Below, piece after piece: positions 26,220 through 37,195 of a stretch of 64,000 bases of DNA (position 1 is its first letter; every line of letters starts with the position of its first letter). The notes beneath the pieces are model-generated. The model was given only the letters and a program-made list of their open reading frames with translations, did not search any database and was not told the origin of the DNA. The stretch lies in assembly GCF_004138295.1 (NCBI RefSeq), contig NZ_SCFM01000006.1:310001-374000 (forward strand). Reading direction: 5' to 3'. A program made the position numbers and the translations under genes. This DNA is from Ectobacillus funiculus (GTDB lineage: Bacteria > Bacillota > Bacilli > Bacillales > Bacillaceae_G).

Positions 26220-27183
26220 TTGCGCTCACCTCTTTGCGCACAGAGACTTCAGCATAGGGATTGTTCCGCAGCAAGTAAAGCGGGCGTCCCTTCGTTTCAT
26301 CGTAAATTCTGCCAACATACTCCCCAAGAATCCCGAGCAGAATGAGAATCACTCCATTTAACAGCAGTACACAGGCAATGAGTGATGTCCATCCAGAGAC
26401 CGTGTTCGTTGTAAATAGTCGTTGACATACTGATACTAACAAATAGATAAAGCTCGAAAAGGAGATCAAAAAGCCGAGATACGTTGCCAGCCTCAATGGC
26501 TTATGAGAAAATGATGTAATTCCATCCATCGAGAAGCGCAGCATTTTCTTAAGCGGATATTTCGTTTCCCCCGCAAAGCGCTCATCGCGTTCGTATTCGA
26601 TTGCTGTTTGGCGAAAGCCTACCCAGCTCACAAGCCCGCGAACAAAACGATTTTTTTCTCGGACGCTGCGCATCGCTTCGCAGACGCGGCGGTCCATTAG
26701 CCGAAAGTCCCCTGTATCAATTGGAATGTCAACCTCCGTTAATGAACGGAGCGTACGATAAAAGATAGCAGCGGTCCATTTCTTAAATAAGGTCTCTCCC
26801 TTTCGCTTCGCACGCTTGGCGTACACAACCTCATAGCCATCCTTCCACTTTTCAATCATGTCAGGAATTAATTCAGGCGGGTCCTGTAAATCAGCGTCAA
26901 TAATAATAATCGCCTCGCCTCGCGCATAGTCCATACCAGCTGTAATTGCGATTTGATGCCCAAAATTACGAGAGAAATCCAGCAGCTTTACGCTATGATC
27001 CCGCTTCGAAATCCCCTCTACAATTTCCGCTGTGCGATCCTTGCTTCCATCGTTGATGAACAACAGCTCATATGACTCCTGCAATGACTTCATTACACCT
27101 GTTAAACGACGGTATGTTTCCTCCACAACAGCTTCCTCATTATAGACAGGAATAATAATGGAATACCGCATATTTTGATCCAT
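26206..27183 (-). CDS. GT2 undecaprenyl-phosphate sugar transferase
   Basis: A 325-residue GT-A fold glycosyltransferase with two C-terminal transmembrane helices, of the GtrB/CsbB/YkcC type. It shows SIIIPVYNEEAVVEETYRRL, FINDGSKDRT, the DXD-like IIIDADLQDPPELIP and KRKGETLFKKWTA. These enzymes load a sugar on undecaprenyl phosphate at the inner face of the membrane. The ATG at 27183 has AAGGAGTGG upstream. It lies between the GT39 enzyme and GtrA, forming a three-component membrane glycosylation system. Its natural sugar-nucleotide supplier (galU) is dead next door. Confidence 0.88.
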   Translation of the reverse strand: MDQNMRYSIIIPVYNEEAVVEETYRRLTGVMKSLQESYELLFINDGSKDRTAEIVEGISKRDHSVKLLDFSRNFGHQIAITAGMDYARGEAIIIIDADLQDPPELIPDMIEKWKDGYEVVYAKRAKRKGETLFKKWTAAIFYRTLRSLTEVDIPIDTGDFRLMDRRVCEAMRSVREKNRFVRGLVSWVGFRQTAIEYERDERFAGETKYPLKKMLRFSMDGITSFSHKPLRLATYLGFLISFSSFIYLLVSVCQRLFTTNTVSGWTSLIACVLLLNGVILILLGILGEYVGRIYDETKGRPLYLLRNNPYAEVSVRKEVSANARQ

Positions 27184-27247
27184 CTCATACCACTCCTTAT
27201 CTTTTTATGGTCAGCAGGCGGCTCGTCGGTACGAGCCGCGCCATGCT

Positions 27248-29389
27248 TTATTTATTAATTTGATACAATGTGCCTGATCCGCCCATACCCATTCCGCTTG
27301 TCTGAGACGAGCTGGACGAACTTCCTTGCCACTCTGTTGCCGGTATTTCTGTACTATGTTCCTTAATCCAAGTCAGCACATCCGAACTTCCTCTGCCTAA
27401 ACCATTATCAGAAATATAGAAGAATTTAATTTCATTATTTTCTACCATTTTTTGAAGCTTTTCGACCGTAAGTGCAGGATCTTCTCCTGAAAATCCGCCC
27501 ATTGCCATAACTGCTTTTCCTGTTTCAATAATATACGAGGAAGCAGAGTTAGCATTTGTCGTGCCAAATAAGAATGTTTCACCTGTATTGTTCTTCGTCA
27601 CGTAGTTAAGCAATGCTTCATTCACTCCGCTGCCTGGATCACCGCCCATTCCAGCTCCTCGGCTATCCTGTGTCATTCTTGTTTCAGCAGCTGTGCCGCT
27701 TGGTTGTTGCTCTCCATTTTGCGGCATTGCGCCAGGTGCCGCTCCAAATGATGGCTGTCCATCTTGCGGCATATTGCCATCCATTGGTCTATTGCCGCCC
27801 ATCATAGTGCCTCCGTTTGGTCCTGCTTGCGGTATCATTGTGTTATCACCATAAATAAGCGGTGTTGCTGACCAATATAACGGTCCAATCAATAAAGCAA
27901 GCATTCCAGCTAAAGCCATCCGTGAAGATAATGTTTTGTTGGAACGGGCAAAGAATAAAGCTATCGCTGTCCCAATTCCCGCTATACCGACAGCAATTAA
28001 CCAACCGATGCCAATCGTACTGCTATATGCCTGTAAAATGTATAATTGGAATGCTGTTGTTACAGCAATCGAAGAAGGTAACAACCATGCTTTCCATCCC
28101 TCTTTATCACGATACTTGCTCCAAAGCTCTACCCAGCCCGCCCCAGAAAGTCCTGCAATCGCTGGTGCTAACATAATTAGGTAATAGTGATGGAAGAAAC
28201 CCGCTATACTAAAGAATGCTGCAATTGGCAATAGCCATGCTAGCCAAAATAATGTTTCAATTTGTTTATCTGTAAATTTCTGACGAAGGCGAATACCCGC
28301 AAGCAATGCCACACTTGCAAATGCTACGAAAGGAAGCAGCCAGCTTGCCTGTCCTGACAACTCCTTTTGGAAAAGACGAAGCGGACCTGCTTGGCCTGTA
28401 CCGAATAAACCACTCGTACCGTTGTTACGCCCCATTCCTCCTTGCGGTCCTCCGCTTGGTGGAGTGCCTCCGTCCTGCTGCATATTTGTTGTGCTATTTT
28501 GTGTCTGCTGTGTATTTGTATTTGCTGCACTGCTATTGCTTTGCTGACTCGCAGCTGTTGCAGCTGACTGCTGCGTTCCACTTTGTTCACCTACAGTATT
28601 ATCACCTGTCAAACGAGAAACACCGTTATACCCAAAAGCAAGCTCCAAAACCGAGTTCGTTGAACTGCTGCCGATATAAGGACGATCCTCTGCAGGAATC
28701 GAATCTACTACAACAGCCCATGATACCGATACACCAAGCATCAGCACTGTTGCTGCTATAAGACCGATGAGTTTCTTTTTCCACTGTGCCTTAAAAGCAA
28801 GAACATATAACAAGAAAAATGCCGGTACAACCATATATGCCTGCATCATTTTCATATTAAAGCCAAGCCCAATCATGGCAAATGCGCCAAGCACCCAGCC
28901 AAGCTTCCCGCTGCGAACACCGCGAAACAGCATCCATGCTCCAAGAAGCAGTGTAAATACTAATAAACTGTCAATATTATTTGTACGGCTTACTGCCACC
29001 GCAACTGGCATAAATGCCATAACTAAGCTCGAAAGCCGTGCCGCCGTCCTGCCAAACGTCGGTTTCACGAGTGTATACATAAGCAGTACTGAGCCCACGC
29101 CTGCCAAAGCCTGCGGCAAAATAACGCTCCAGCCGTGTACACCAAATACTGCGGCAAATGCTGTTTGCACCCAAAACACAACCGGCGGCTTATCTACTGT
29201 AATAAATCCAGCTGGATCAAATGAAGCGTAAAAGAAACTATGAAAGCTTTGCAGCATGCTTGTAACCGCTGCTGTGTAATAGGCGTTTGCATTGCCGCTA
29301 TTCCAAATATTGAAGATATTTAAAAAAGCGGCGAGTATGGCGATTCCGACAAGAACAATGTCAAACCGCCTCTCTTGTTTCATATTCAT
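27248..29389 (-). CDS. GT39-type membrane glycosyltransferase (YkcB-like)
   Basis: A 713-residue multi-pass protein of the PMT/ArnT class, which uses a lipid-linked sugar on the outer face. The N-terminal TM1 is followed by the acidic loop with FITVDKPPVVFWVQTAF, which is typical of B. subtilis YkcB. Two external low-complexity inserts (about residues 268-335 and 520-595) are rich in Gln, Ser, Asn, Gly, Met and Pro (for example TQNSTTNMQQDGGTPPSGGP). The end is Ser/Gly-rich. It is the first gene of the cluster, with GAGGGG before the ATG. It probably transfers the sugar made by the GT2/GtrA pair to a cell-wall acceptor. Confidence 0.85.
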   Translation of the reverse strand: MNMKQERRFDIVLVGIAILAAFLNIFNIWNSGNANAYYTAAVTSMLQSFHSFFYASFDPAGFITVDKPPVVFWVQTAFAAVFGVHGWSVILPQALAGVGSVLLMYTLVKPTFGRTAARLSSLVMAFMPVAVAVSRTNNIDSLLVFTLLLGAWMLFRGVRSGKLGWVLGAFAMIGLGFNMKMMQAYMVVPAFFLLYVLAFKAQWKKKLIGLIAATVLMLGVSVSWAVVVDSIPAEDRPYIGSSSTNSVLELAFGYNGVSRLTGDNTVGEQSGTQQSAATAASQQSNSSAANTNTQQTQNSTTNMQQDGGTPPSGGPQGGMGRNNGTSGLFGTGQAGPLRLFQKELSGQASWLLPFVAFASVALLAGIRLRQKFTDKQIETLFWLAWLLPIAAFFSIAGFFHHYYLIMLAPAIAGLSGAGWVELWSKYRDKEGWKAWLLPSSIAVTTAFQLYILQAYSSTIGIGWLIAVGIAGIGTAIALFFARSNKTLSSRMALAGMLALLIGPLYWSATPLIYGDNTMIPQAGPNGGTMMGGNRPMDGNMPQDGQPSFGAAPGAMPQNGEQQPSGTAAETRMTQDSRGAGMGGDPGSGVNEALLNYVTKNNTGETFLFGTTNANSASSYIIETGKAVMAMGGFSGEDPALTVEKLQKMVENNEIKFFYISDNGLGRGSSDVLTWIKEHSTEIPATEWQGSSSSSSQTSGMGMGGSGTLYQINK

Positions 29390-29529
29390 GTTCTATTTCC
29401 CCTCTCATTCCTTAGTTTCATCTCTAGGTTTGTTCTTATTTCTTACTTGTCTCTAGCATACACACCGAAACTGAATTGACCCTTAAGAGAAACTGAGCAC
29501 TTCTTGAGGATTAACTGAACATTTGCTGA

Positions 29530-29627
29530 AAGCGCAAGAAAAGCGGACAAGGCTTGCCCTTTGCGGAGGTTCAACCCGGATTCTGCCATTTTGGGTCTTG
29601 GGAGCTAACATTACCTCGAAAAGTTAT
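29530..29627 (+). repeat. Dispersed repeat family B, copy 1
   Basis: AAGAAAAGCGGACAAGGC through TTTGCGGAGGTTCA, TCTGCCATTTTGGG and CTTGGGAGCTA to CGAAAAG. It matches the sequence at 52767-52913. Confidence 0.75.
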
Positions 29628-29632
29628 ACTAA

Positions 29633-29684
29633 AAAAGGCCCTCTCATAAATCAATTTTACTGATTTATGAGAGGGCCCTTCCCC
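29633..29684 (-). terminator. Terminator after amylase gene
   Basis: GGGCCCTCTCATAAATCA pairs with TGATTTATGAGAGGGCC, followed on the minus strand by TTTTTT. Confidence 0.9.
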
Positions 29685-29686
29685 CA

Positions 29687-31501
<1,815 letters not shown>

Positions 31502-31516
31502 TTATGGCTGTTTTGC

Positions 31517-31552
31517 TTGAGTGAGAGTAATGCATCCATTATTCTCACTCAA
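31517..31552 (-). promoter_or_regulatory. Palindrome upstream of the amylase gene
   Basis: TTGAGTGAGA and TCTCACTCAA arms, with inner TAAT/ATTA, around a 6-base centre. It lacks a T-run, so it is more likely an operator than a terminator. The rest of 31451-31717 shows no gene. Confidence 0.5.
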
Positions 31553-31717
31553 TATTGCTAAATCATTCTTCATATATTATAGACAGACCGTGTCACCTTT
31601 AACGATATGATGAGAATCATCCCAGTTACTCTAGCAGAATAAACAATTGAAGCATTTCCCGATTCCATATAATGGCGAAGCTAGTATCTTTAGATTAACA
31701 GATATGATGTTTCTTGA

Positions 31718-33196
31718 TTAAGGGGATTCAGGACCGCTTGACTCCTTCGGCAACCGTACATAAAAGCGGCTGCCCTTGCCCTCCTCGCTCGTGACATGAA
31801 TCGTTCCGCCATGCGCATCCACAATCGCTTTCGTAATAGATAAGCCTAGACCCGCTCCGCCATACTTGCGTGTACGAGAGGAGTCACTTCGATAAAATCG
31901 TTCAAACACATGCGGCAGATGCTCCGAGCCGATCCCTGGCCCATTATCGGAAACAACTAGCTGTATCCAGTTCTTTTCCTCCGTCAGTACAACACGAATA
32001 TGCCCCTCCTTAGAATCTGTATGCTGGACTGCATTATGAAATAAATTTAACACAATCTGCTTCAATTGATCGCTGTCATACTTGCAGGTTATCTGTTCTT
32101 TTATCTCCATGTCTACTTGCCGCTCACCTGCCAAAATACGCAGCTGCGGCTCCATCTCTCCGAGCAGCTCCCCTAAATTCCCTGGCAGGAGCTCCAGATG
32201 CGGCGTACGATCAAGCCTCGCCAGCAATAGAAGATTTTGCACGAGCTTATTCAGACGCTCTGACTCGCTGTGCATGCTTTGCAGTGCACGATTCAGCTGC
32301 TCTGGTTTATTGGCTGCTCCTCTTAGAAGAACCTCTAAAAATCCATGTATGGATGTTAACGGTGTCCTCAATTCATGGGAAGCATCCGCTACAAAGCGGC
32401 GCATCTGTTCCTTCGTCTCCTGCTCCGCTTTAAATGATGCTTCCAAACGCTCCAGCATTCCGTTAAAGGAAGCTGCGAGCCGATCAATTTCCTCCTGACG
32501 CTGTGCAGTTGAAAATCGTCTTGCCAAATTCCCCGCATCAATTTGTTCTGCCGTTTCTACCATATTAAACAGCGGAACTAGCGTTTTCCTAAGCACGGGT
32601 AAATAACCAAACAAGCCAAGCAGCATGGCAAGCAGCGACAAAACGATAAAGGTTGCAAGCTGTCTAAGAAGCAGCTCTTTCAGCGGAGCTGTTGGTGTAC
32701 TAATTTGAATAACTCCGATAATGTTTCCAGACTTTGAAGCAGTAGGCTGTAACACAACAAGCTGCTCCGTTCCCGCATCGTTTTTCACAATGCTATAATT
32801 CAGCTCCGGTTTTCGCTTTAACGCTTTTTCATATTGCTCTGCTGCAAGCCGCGGAGGCGCCACATTTTGATACTCATCTGACAATACTGTATAGTTGCCA
32901 TCCCAATCTATAAAAGCTAAATTTGCCTTAGGAATAAAAAAGAATGGCAGCTGCTCCTCCTTATCCTGCTTGTCCCCCTCCATTCTCTCCCATGCAATAG
33001 GAGGAATGGACCTAGCCTGGCTTTGCAAGCTGCTCGCCTCGCTCTTATACACAACATCCTTCATAAGTACGTACTGCAGCAAACCAACTAAAATTAACAA
33101 CGCGGCCAAAATAAGCAAGGTTCGGGACAGAAGCTGAACACGAAGCGATTCTAAAGGAAACCATCCCCTCAATCGACGAAATGTATCTTTCATCAT
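31718..33196 (-). CDS. Membrane sensor histidine kinase
   Basis: A 492-residue transmembrane kinase. TM1 (about 25-45) and TM2 (about 180-200) flank an extracellular sensor, followed by a HAMP domain (NMVETAEQIDAGNLARRF). The H-box is ADASHELRTPLTSIHGFLEV. The ATPase motifs are NLFHNAVQHT, VVSDNGPGIG and GGAGLGLSI. It overlaps the response regulator gene by 4 bp, so the two are co-translated. The architecture matches ArlS/YclK-type EnvZ-OmpR systems. The signal is unknown. Confidence 0.9.
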   Translation of the reverse strand: MMKDTFRRLRGWFPLESLRVQLLSRTLLILAALLILVGLLQYVLMKDVVYKSEASSLQSQARSIPPIAWERMEGDKQDKEEQLPFFFIPKANLAFIDWDGNYTVLSDEYQNVAPPRLAAEQYEKALKRKPELNYSIVKNDAGTEQLVVLQPTASKSGNIIGVIQISTPTAPLKELLLRQLATFIVLSLLAMLLGLFGYLPVLRKTLVPLFNMVETAEQIDAGNLARRFSTAQRQEEIDRLAASFNGMLERLEASFKAEQETKEQMRRFVADASHELRTPLTSIHGFLEVLLRGAANKPEQLNRALQSMHSESERLNKLVQNLLLLARLDRTPHLELLPGNLGELLGEMEPQLRILAGERQVDMEIKEQITCKYDSDQLKQIVLNLFHNAVQHTDSKEGHIRVVLTEEKNWIQLVVSDNGPGIGSEHLPHVFERFYRSDSSRTRKYGGAGLGLSITKAIVDAHGGTIHVTSEEGKGSRFYVRLPKESSGPESP

Positions 33197-33873
33197 AAAT
33201 CAACCCGATAGCCGGCACCGCGCACCGTTTTAATAAACTGCCGATCTTTGTCCTGCAATTTATCGCGCAGCGAACGAATATACACTTCCACAATATTTTC
33301 ATCTCCACCAAAATCATATCCCCATACCTTATCTAAAATAACTGCCTTACTAAGAACGAGCCCATGATTCAAAACTAAAAAATGCAGCAATCCATACTCA
33401 GTTGGAGACAATTCAAGCACACGACCGTCAAACTTAATTTCTTTTCGTCTATCATCAATTTGAAACGGACCAACAACAACCTCACCGAACAAATTTGGGA
33501 ACTGATTGCGGATGCGTGCATAAATGCGTGCCAGCAATTCCTCAAAGCTAAACGGTTTAATAACATAATCATCAGCGCCGATCGTCAAACCCTTTACCCG
33601 ATCGTCCACCTCATCCTTCGCCGTTAACATAATAACTGCAACATTTTCCGTTTTTTTTAGCATTTTACACACTTCAAAGCCATCCATTCCCGGCATCATT
33701 ACATCCAAAATAACAACATGCGGCTGAAATTCCTTTGCTGCGGCAATGGCTGACATACCATCAAATGCCGTCCGCACCTCAAAGCCCTCATTCTCCAATC
33801 CAAACTCCAAAAATTGGACAATATGCGGTTCATCATCTACTACTAATATTTTAAAGCCCTGTAGCTGCTTCAT
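33193..33873 (-). CDS. OmpR/PhoB-family response regulator
   Basis: A receiver plus winged-helix DNA-binding regulator of 226 residues from ATG 33873, which has GGAGG upstream; the nine extra codons of the longer frame are rejected. It shows DDEPHIVQFLE, the phospho-Asp in VVILDVMMPGMDG, Lys in YVIKPFSFEELLAR, the trans-activation loop ELSPTEYGLLHFLV, and recognition helix NIVEVYIRSLRDKL. It is first in a two-gene operon with the kinase and has no neighbouring target that stands out. Confidence 0.92.
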   Translation of the reverse strand: MKQLQGFKILVVDDEPHIVQFLEFGLENEGFEVRTAFDGMSAIAAAKEFQPHVVILDVMMPGMDGFEVCKMLKKTENVAVIMLTAKDEVDDRVKGLTIGADDYVIKPFSFEELLARIYARIRNQFPNLFGEVVVGPFQIDDRRKEIKFDGRVLELSPTEYGLLHFLVLNHGLVLSKAVILDKVWGYDFGGDENIVEVYIRSLRDKLQDKDRQFIKTVRGAGYRVDL

Positions 33874-34033
33874 ACATGTTCCTCCAATTGTTTCATTCAT
33901 CTTTTATTATCTGCTTTTTATCTTAAAGCGCACTGAAGAAAAACTGAAGATTTGTTGAAAATTCGGAAAAGTGCTCTCTGGGCAAATTACTGAGGAAAAA
34001 CCAGGGAATACCTCTTGAAATTATGCATTCCAT

Positions 34034-34200
34034 AAAGAAAACTCGCCGATTGGCGAGCCCTGCTCTTGGGCGAAGACAGGGGCGTAGTTGCACTTATACT
34101 TTATTCCTAAAATTTCTCACTACGTCGAATTGTCTTCTAGCTAGAAATTTATACTTCCTTAAAGTATAAAGAAAACTCGCCGCGATCGGCGAGTTTTCTT
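34034..34200 (+). repeat. Dispersed repeat family A, copy 4, with terminal hairpin
   Basis: A full forward copy (34034-34168) joined to a perfect hairpin, AAGAAAACTCGCCG/CGGCGAGTTTTCTT (34169-34200). The hairpin abuts the stop codon of the convergent drug-exporter gene and would terminate it. Confidence 0.92.
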
Positions 34201-35738
34201 TAATGACCTGCCATTCTTCCTTCCGGCACAGTCTCTTGTCCTTCTTTTCTCACTTCTATCCGTGCATTGCCCATAAGCAAGACAACCAAGAAAGCAACCC
34301 CAATCGGAATAAGTGCCCAGGTAAAGGCATTGGTAATCGAATCAGACATCGACTGCACAATTTTATCAAGAATGGGAGCCGGAATCTTAGCTCGTTGCCC
34401 CGCTTCAAAAATAGAGCGCGGATCACCAAGACTAGACATATCGCCGCCCTGCATTCCTTTGAACGCTTCCTTCAGCTGATTCGTAAAGGCATTTGTTTGG
34501 ATTGTTCCAAAAACGGTAATCCCCAGCGTCATACCGAGAGAACGGAAAAACGAGTTCGTCGAGTTGGCTGATCCTCTAAAGCGCGGATCGAGATTGTGTA
34601 TAGAAGCAGATGGCAATAACGAGAACGAAAAACCCATGCCAAAGCCCGTAACAATCATATAAACTGTTAGTAGCCAGCGCGCTGTTTCTGGTGTGAGTGT
34701 TGTTAGTAAATAAAAACCAAATGTATACGCAATGATAGAAATCACCATAAGCGTCCGGAATTTGAATTTCGTTTGAAACGAACCGCCGAAGCCGCTTCCT
34801 ACAACTGATCCTAGCATAAGAGGCATTAAGATAAAGCCTGCATTTGTTGCCGAACCACCGTATACAGCCTGAATGAAAAGCGGAATATAAATTGTTAAAA
34901 TAACAAATGTAGCACCATATAGAAACGCAAGCGCCTGCGATGTTGCAAAAATTCTTCGCTTAAACATCCAAAATGAAATAATGGGTTCGGACGCCTTTGT
35001 TTCTACATAGAAAAAGACAAGGAAAAACACGCCGAATAACGAAAACAACCCAATAATTTGTGCAGAATCCCATGCGTATTCTTTGCCGCCGAGCTCAAGG
35101 GCAAACATAAGGCTTACAACAGCAACAACGAGCGTGATTGCGCCCCACCAATCAATTTTTTGCTTACGGTGCTCAGTAGATTCTTTATAAAATTTCGAAA
35201 TCAAAAATAATGATACAGCACCGATCGGTACATTTACATAAAATACCCAGTGCCAGCTTATGTATTCTGTAATATATGCGCCAAGCAGCGGACCAATTAC
35301 GCTTGAAAGTCCAAATACCGCTCCGAATAAGCCAGTCATCTTGCCGCGTTTCTCCGGCGGGAACACATCAAAAATAATCGTGAAGGCAATCGGCATAAGC
35401 GCCCCGCCCCCGATTCCTTGAATCGCCCGGTATATGCTAAGCTGTTCAATAGTTTGTGCCAGACCACAAAGTGCGGAACCAATTAAAAATACTAAAAGTC
35501 CAAAAATAAAAAAACGTTTTCGCCCGTACATATCGGATAATTTCCCAAAAATAGGCATCCCAGCCATCACTGTAACCATATAAGCCGATGTAACCCAGAC
35601 AAATTTATCTAGTCCGCCTAAATCATACACAATAGATGCCATCGCTGTAGCAACAATTGTATTGTCAATCGCAGCCATAAAAATACCGAGCAGCAAACCA
35701 GCTAAAACAAAACGGATATTCGCATCTTGTTTGACCAT
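34200..35738 (-). CDS. DHA2-family multidrug efflux MFS transporter
   Basis: A 512-residue 14-helix proton-driven drug exporter of the EmrB/QacA type. Motif D1 is in TM1 (GIFMAAIDNTIVATAM), motif A is GKLSDMYGRKRFF, and antiporter motif C is in TM5 (GLSSVIGPLLGAYI). The stop codon touches the terminal hairpin of a family-A repeat, which therefore acts as its terminator. No adjacent MarR/TetR regulator can be identified; the divergent gene at 35996 could be one but lacks a visible HTH. Confidence 0.9.
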   Translation of the reverse strand: MVKQDANIRFVLAGLLLGIFMAAIDNTIVATAMASIVYDLGGLDKFVWVTSAYMVTVMAGMPIFGKLSDMYGRKRFFIFGLLVFLIGSALCGLAQTIEQLSIYRAIQGIGGGALMPIAFTIIFDVFPPEKRGKMTGLFGAVFGLSSVIGPLLGAYITEYISWHWVFYVNVPIGAVSLFLISKFYKESTEHRKQKIDWWGAITLVVAVVSLMFALELGGKEYAWDSAQIIGLFSLFGVFFLVFFYVETKASEPIISFWMFKRRIFATSQALAFLYGATFVILTIYIPLFIQAVYGGSATNAGFILMPLMLGSVVGSGFGGSFQTKFKFRTLMVISIIAYTFGFYLLTTLTPETARWLLTVYMIVTGFGMGFSFSLLPSASIHNLDPRFRGSANSTNSFFRSLGMTLGITVFGTIQTNAFTNQLKEAFKGMQGGDMSSLGDPRSIFEAGQRAKIPAPILDKIVQSMSDSITNAFTWALIPIGVAFLVVLLMGNARIEVRKEGQETVPEGRMAGH

Positions 35739-35995
35739 ATGTCAGCTCCTTTCTACACTATCCCTTATTATATATTTAAACGTAATTTCCCATCAACTTT
35801 TCTGATTTCTGGTAAAAAGATAATATGCAGCTTCAGTCTCTATCAAGTTTCTTCCTTCTTGTGATAAAATACGCATAGCCTATAGCCTATGTGAATGCCC
35901 CCTCCTTATCCTTGGACTTCACCCTCCACAGGCCTAAAGAAGGGGATCTCTTCCGAAAATCTGTTAAAATCAAGAAAAGAAATGAGGATCCGATC

Positions 35996-36757
35996 ATGTC
36001 TATTATTCCCCCTAAACGCAGCGTTGAGCTGCATCCTTTTATTGAAGGACTTGTCGATATATTCCATGATGCTGCCATCGTGCTGCAAAATCCTGCAGTG
36101 TATCAAGAAGAACGGCTGGAAGCATACGGACTAGAGGCATTATTTAGCGGTATACTGCTGCGCACGCTGCACCACGCAAATCCGCTGTTTCCACAAGCCG
36201 ACCCGCTCAAAAGCAGTACAATTGCACAGCATGTGTCAAATGAAATTGTATCTTGGGCAGCCGATTCCTACAAATATTCTACAGAGCAATCCGATCAGGA
36301 GTTTGGCAAGCTCATGCATTATATCCGCTTTTCTGTTTGGGGCGAACATCGTTTTCCCTTCGACGAAATGAAAGTACTTCAGTCGTTTCAACAGCAGAAT
36401 GCGGTTGTATCTCTTCTATATATATATGGCATGCTGCTGGAAGCAAGTGAACGGATGAACGGAGACTTACAAGCTAATACCGCCTTCTCTCTGCAAACAG
36501 CACTTGAGTCAACCAGCATGCTGCTGTTAGAGATATGCGACCCATCAGACAGCTTCTGGGAGCTGGATTCTGACATAATCGCTGAAGCTGCTTCCCGCTG
36601 CATGCTGCTGCTGGAGAATTGGCTGCATGAACAGCTGCCATCCCTCTCGTTCCTGACAGATACAGAAGAAGAATCACAAGAACTCTTCTCCTTGCTCACA
36701 AGCAAAGCTAAGGAGTTCATTTTACTAGCGGAACATGAATTATTCTCTGCAGAATGA
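35996..36757 (+). CDS. Unknown 253-aa helical protein
   Basis: An acidic, mostly alpha-helical soluble protein (MSIIPPKRSVELHPFIEGLV). It has no signal peptide or transmembrane helix and no motif I recognise. The frame is open upstream to 35891, but the best start is ATG 35996 after GAGGAT. It is divergent from the drug exporter and followed by its own hairpin. The length and helical make-up would fit a ligand-binding domain without a DNA-binding part, but this is a guess. Confidence 0.55.
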   Translation: MSIIPPKRSVELHPFIEGLVDIFHDAAIVLQNPAVYQEERLEAYGLEALFSGILLRTLHHANPLFPQADPLKSSTIAQHVSNEIVSWAADSYKYSTEQSDQEFGKLMHYIRFSVWGEHRFPFDEMKVLQSFQQQNAVVSLLYIYGMLLEASERMNGDLQANTAFSLQTALESTSMLLLEICDPSDSFWELDSDIIAEAASRCMLLLENWLHEQLPSLSFLTDTEEESQELFSLLTSKAKEFILLAEHELFSAE

Positions 36758-36786
36758 AGCCAGATATAAATTCACACTTTCTGAAC

Positions 36787-36820
36787 AGGATGCTTGCATA
36801 AGCTAGCATCCTATTTTATA
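36787..36820 (+). terminator. Terminator
   Basis: AGGATGCT pairs with AGCATCCT, followed by ATTTTATATT, after the unknown 253-aa gene. Confidence 0.7.
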
Positions 36821-36841
36821 TTCACATTTTCATAATTCCTG

Positions 36842-36870
36842 TCGACTTTTTCCTTTTCTTCACATATACT
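36842..36870 (+). promoter_or_regulatory. Promoter of sdpRI
   Basis: TCGACT, a 17-base spacer and TATACT, directly followed by the operator palindrome. Confidence 0.5.
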
Positions 36871-36903
36871 TTAGATAGTTAGATAATTATCTAAATATCT
36901 AAA
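36870..36903 (+). promoter_or_regulatory. Probable SdpR operator
   Basis: A 34-bp palindrome with TTAGATAATTATCTAA at the centre, flanked symmetrically by TTTAGATA and TATCTAAA. It lies just downstream of the -10, placed for repression by the encoded ArsR-type protein. Confidence 0.75.
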
Positions 36904-36916
36904 GAAGGTGACTCGT

Positions 36917-37195
36917 TTGAATGAAACATTTAAGGCCCTGTCCGATCCGACGCGACGGGCCATTTTAGACCTGCTGAAGGAGCGCGACAAAACGGCCGGA
37001 GAAATTGCTGAGCATTTTCATATTACCAAACCAAGCGTATCACACCACTTAAGCGGCTTGAAAAACGCAAATCTTGTGCAGGATGAGCGGCGCGGGCAAT
37101 TTATTTACTATTCTCTCAATACAACTGTGCTGCAGGACGTGATGAAATGGCTTCTTGATGTTTCCAATAAAACAGAAGGGAAAGATGAACAATGA
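36917..37195 (+). CDS. sdpR: SdpR-type ArsR-family autorepressor
   Basis: A winged-helix repressor of about 92 residues. MNETFKALSDPTRRAILDLL and KPSVSHHLSGLKNANLV correspond closely to B. subtilis SdpR, as does the wing RRGQFIYYSLNTTVLQD. TTG at 36917 is the chosen start, with AGAAGGTG at good spacing; GTG at 36908 overlaps that site. It overlaps sdpI by 4 bp (ATGA). In B. subtilis SdpR represses sdpRI until SdpI binds the SdpC toxin and traps SdpR at the membrane. Confidence 0.88.
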   Translation: MNETFKALSDPTRRAILDLLKERDKTAGEIAEHFHITKPSVSHHLSGLKNANLVQDERRGQFIYYSLNTTVLQDVMKWLLDVSNKTEGKDEQ

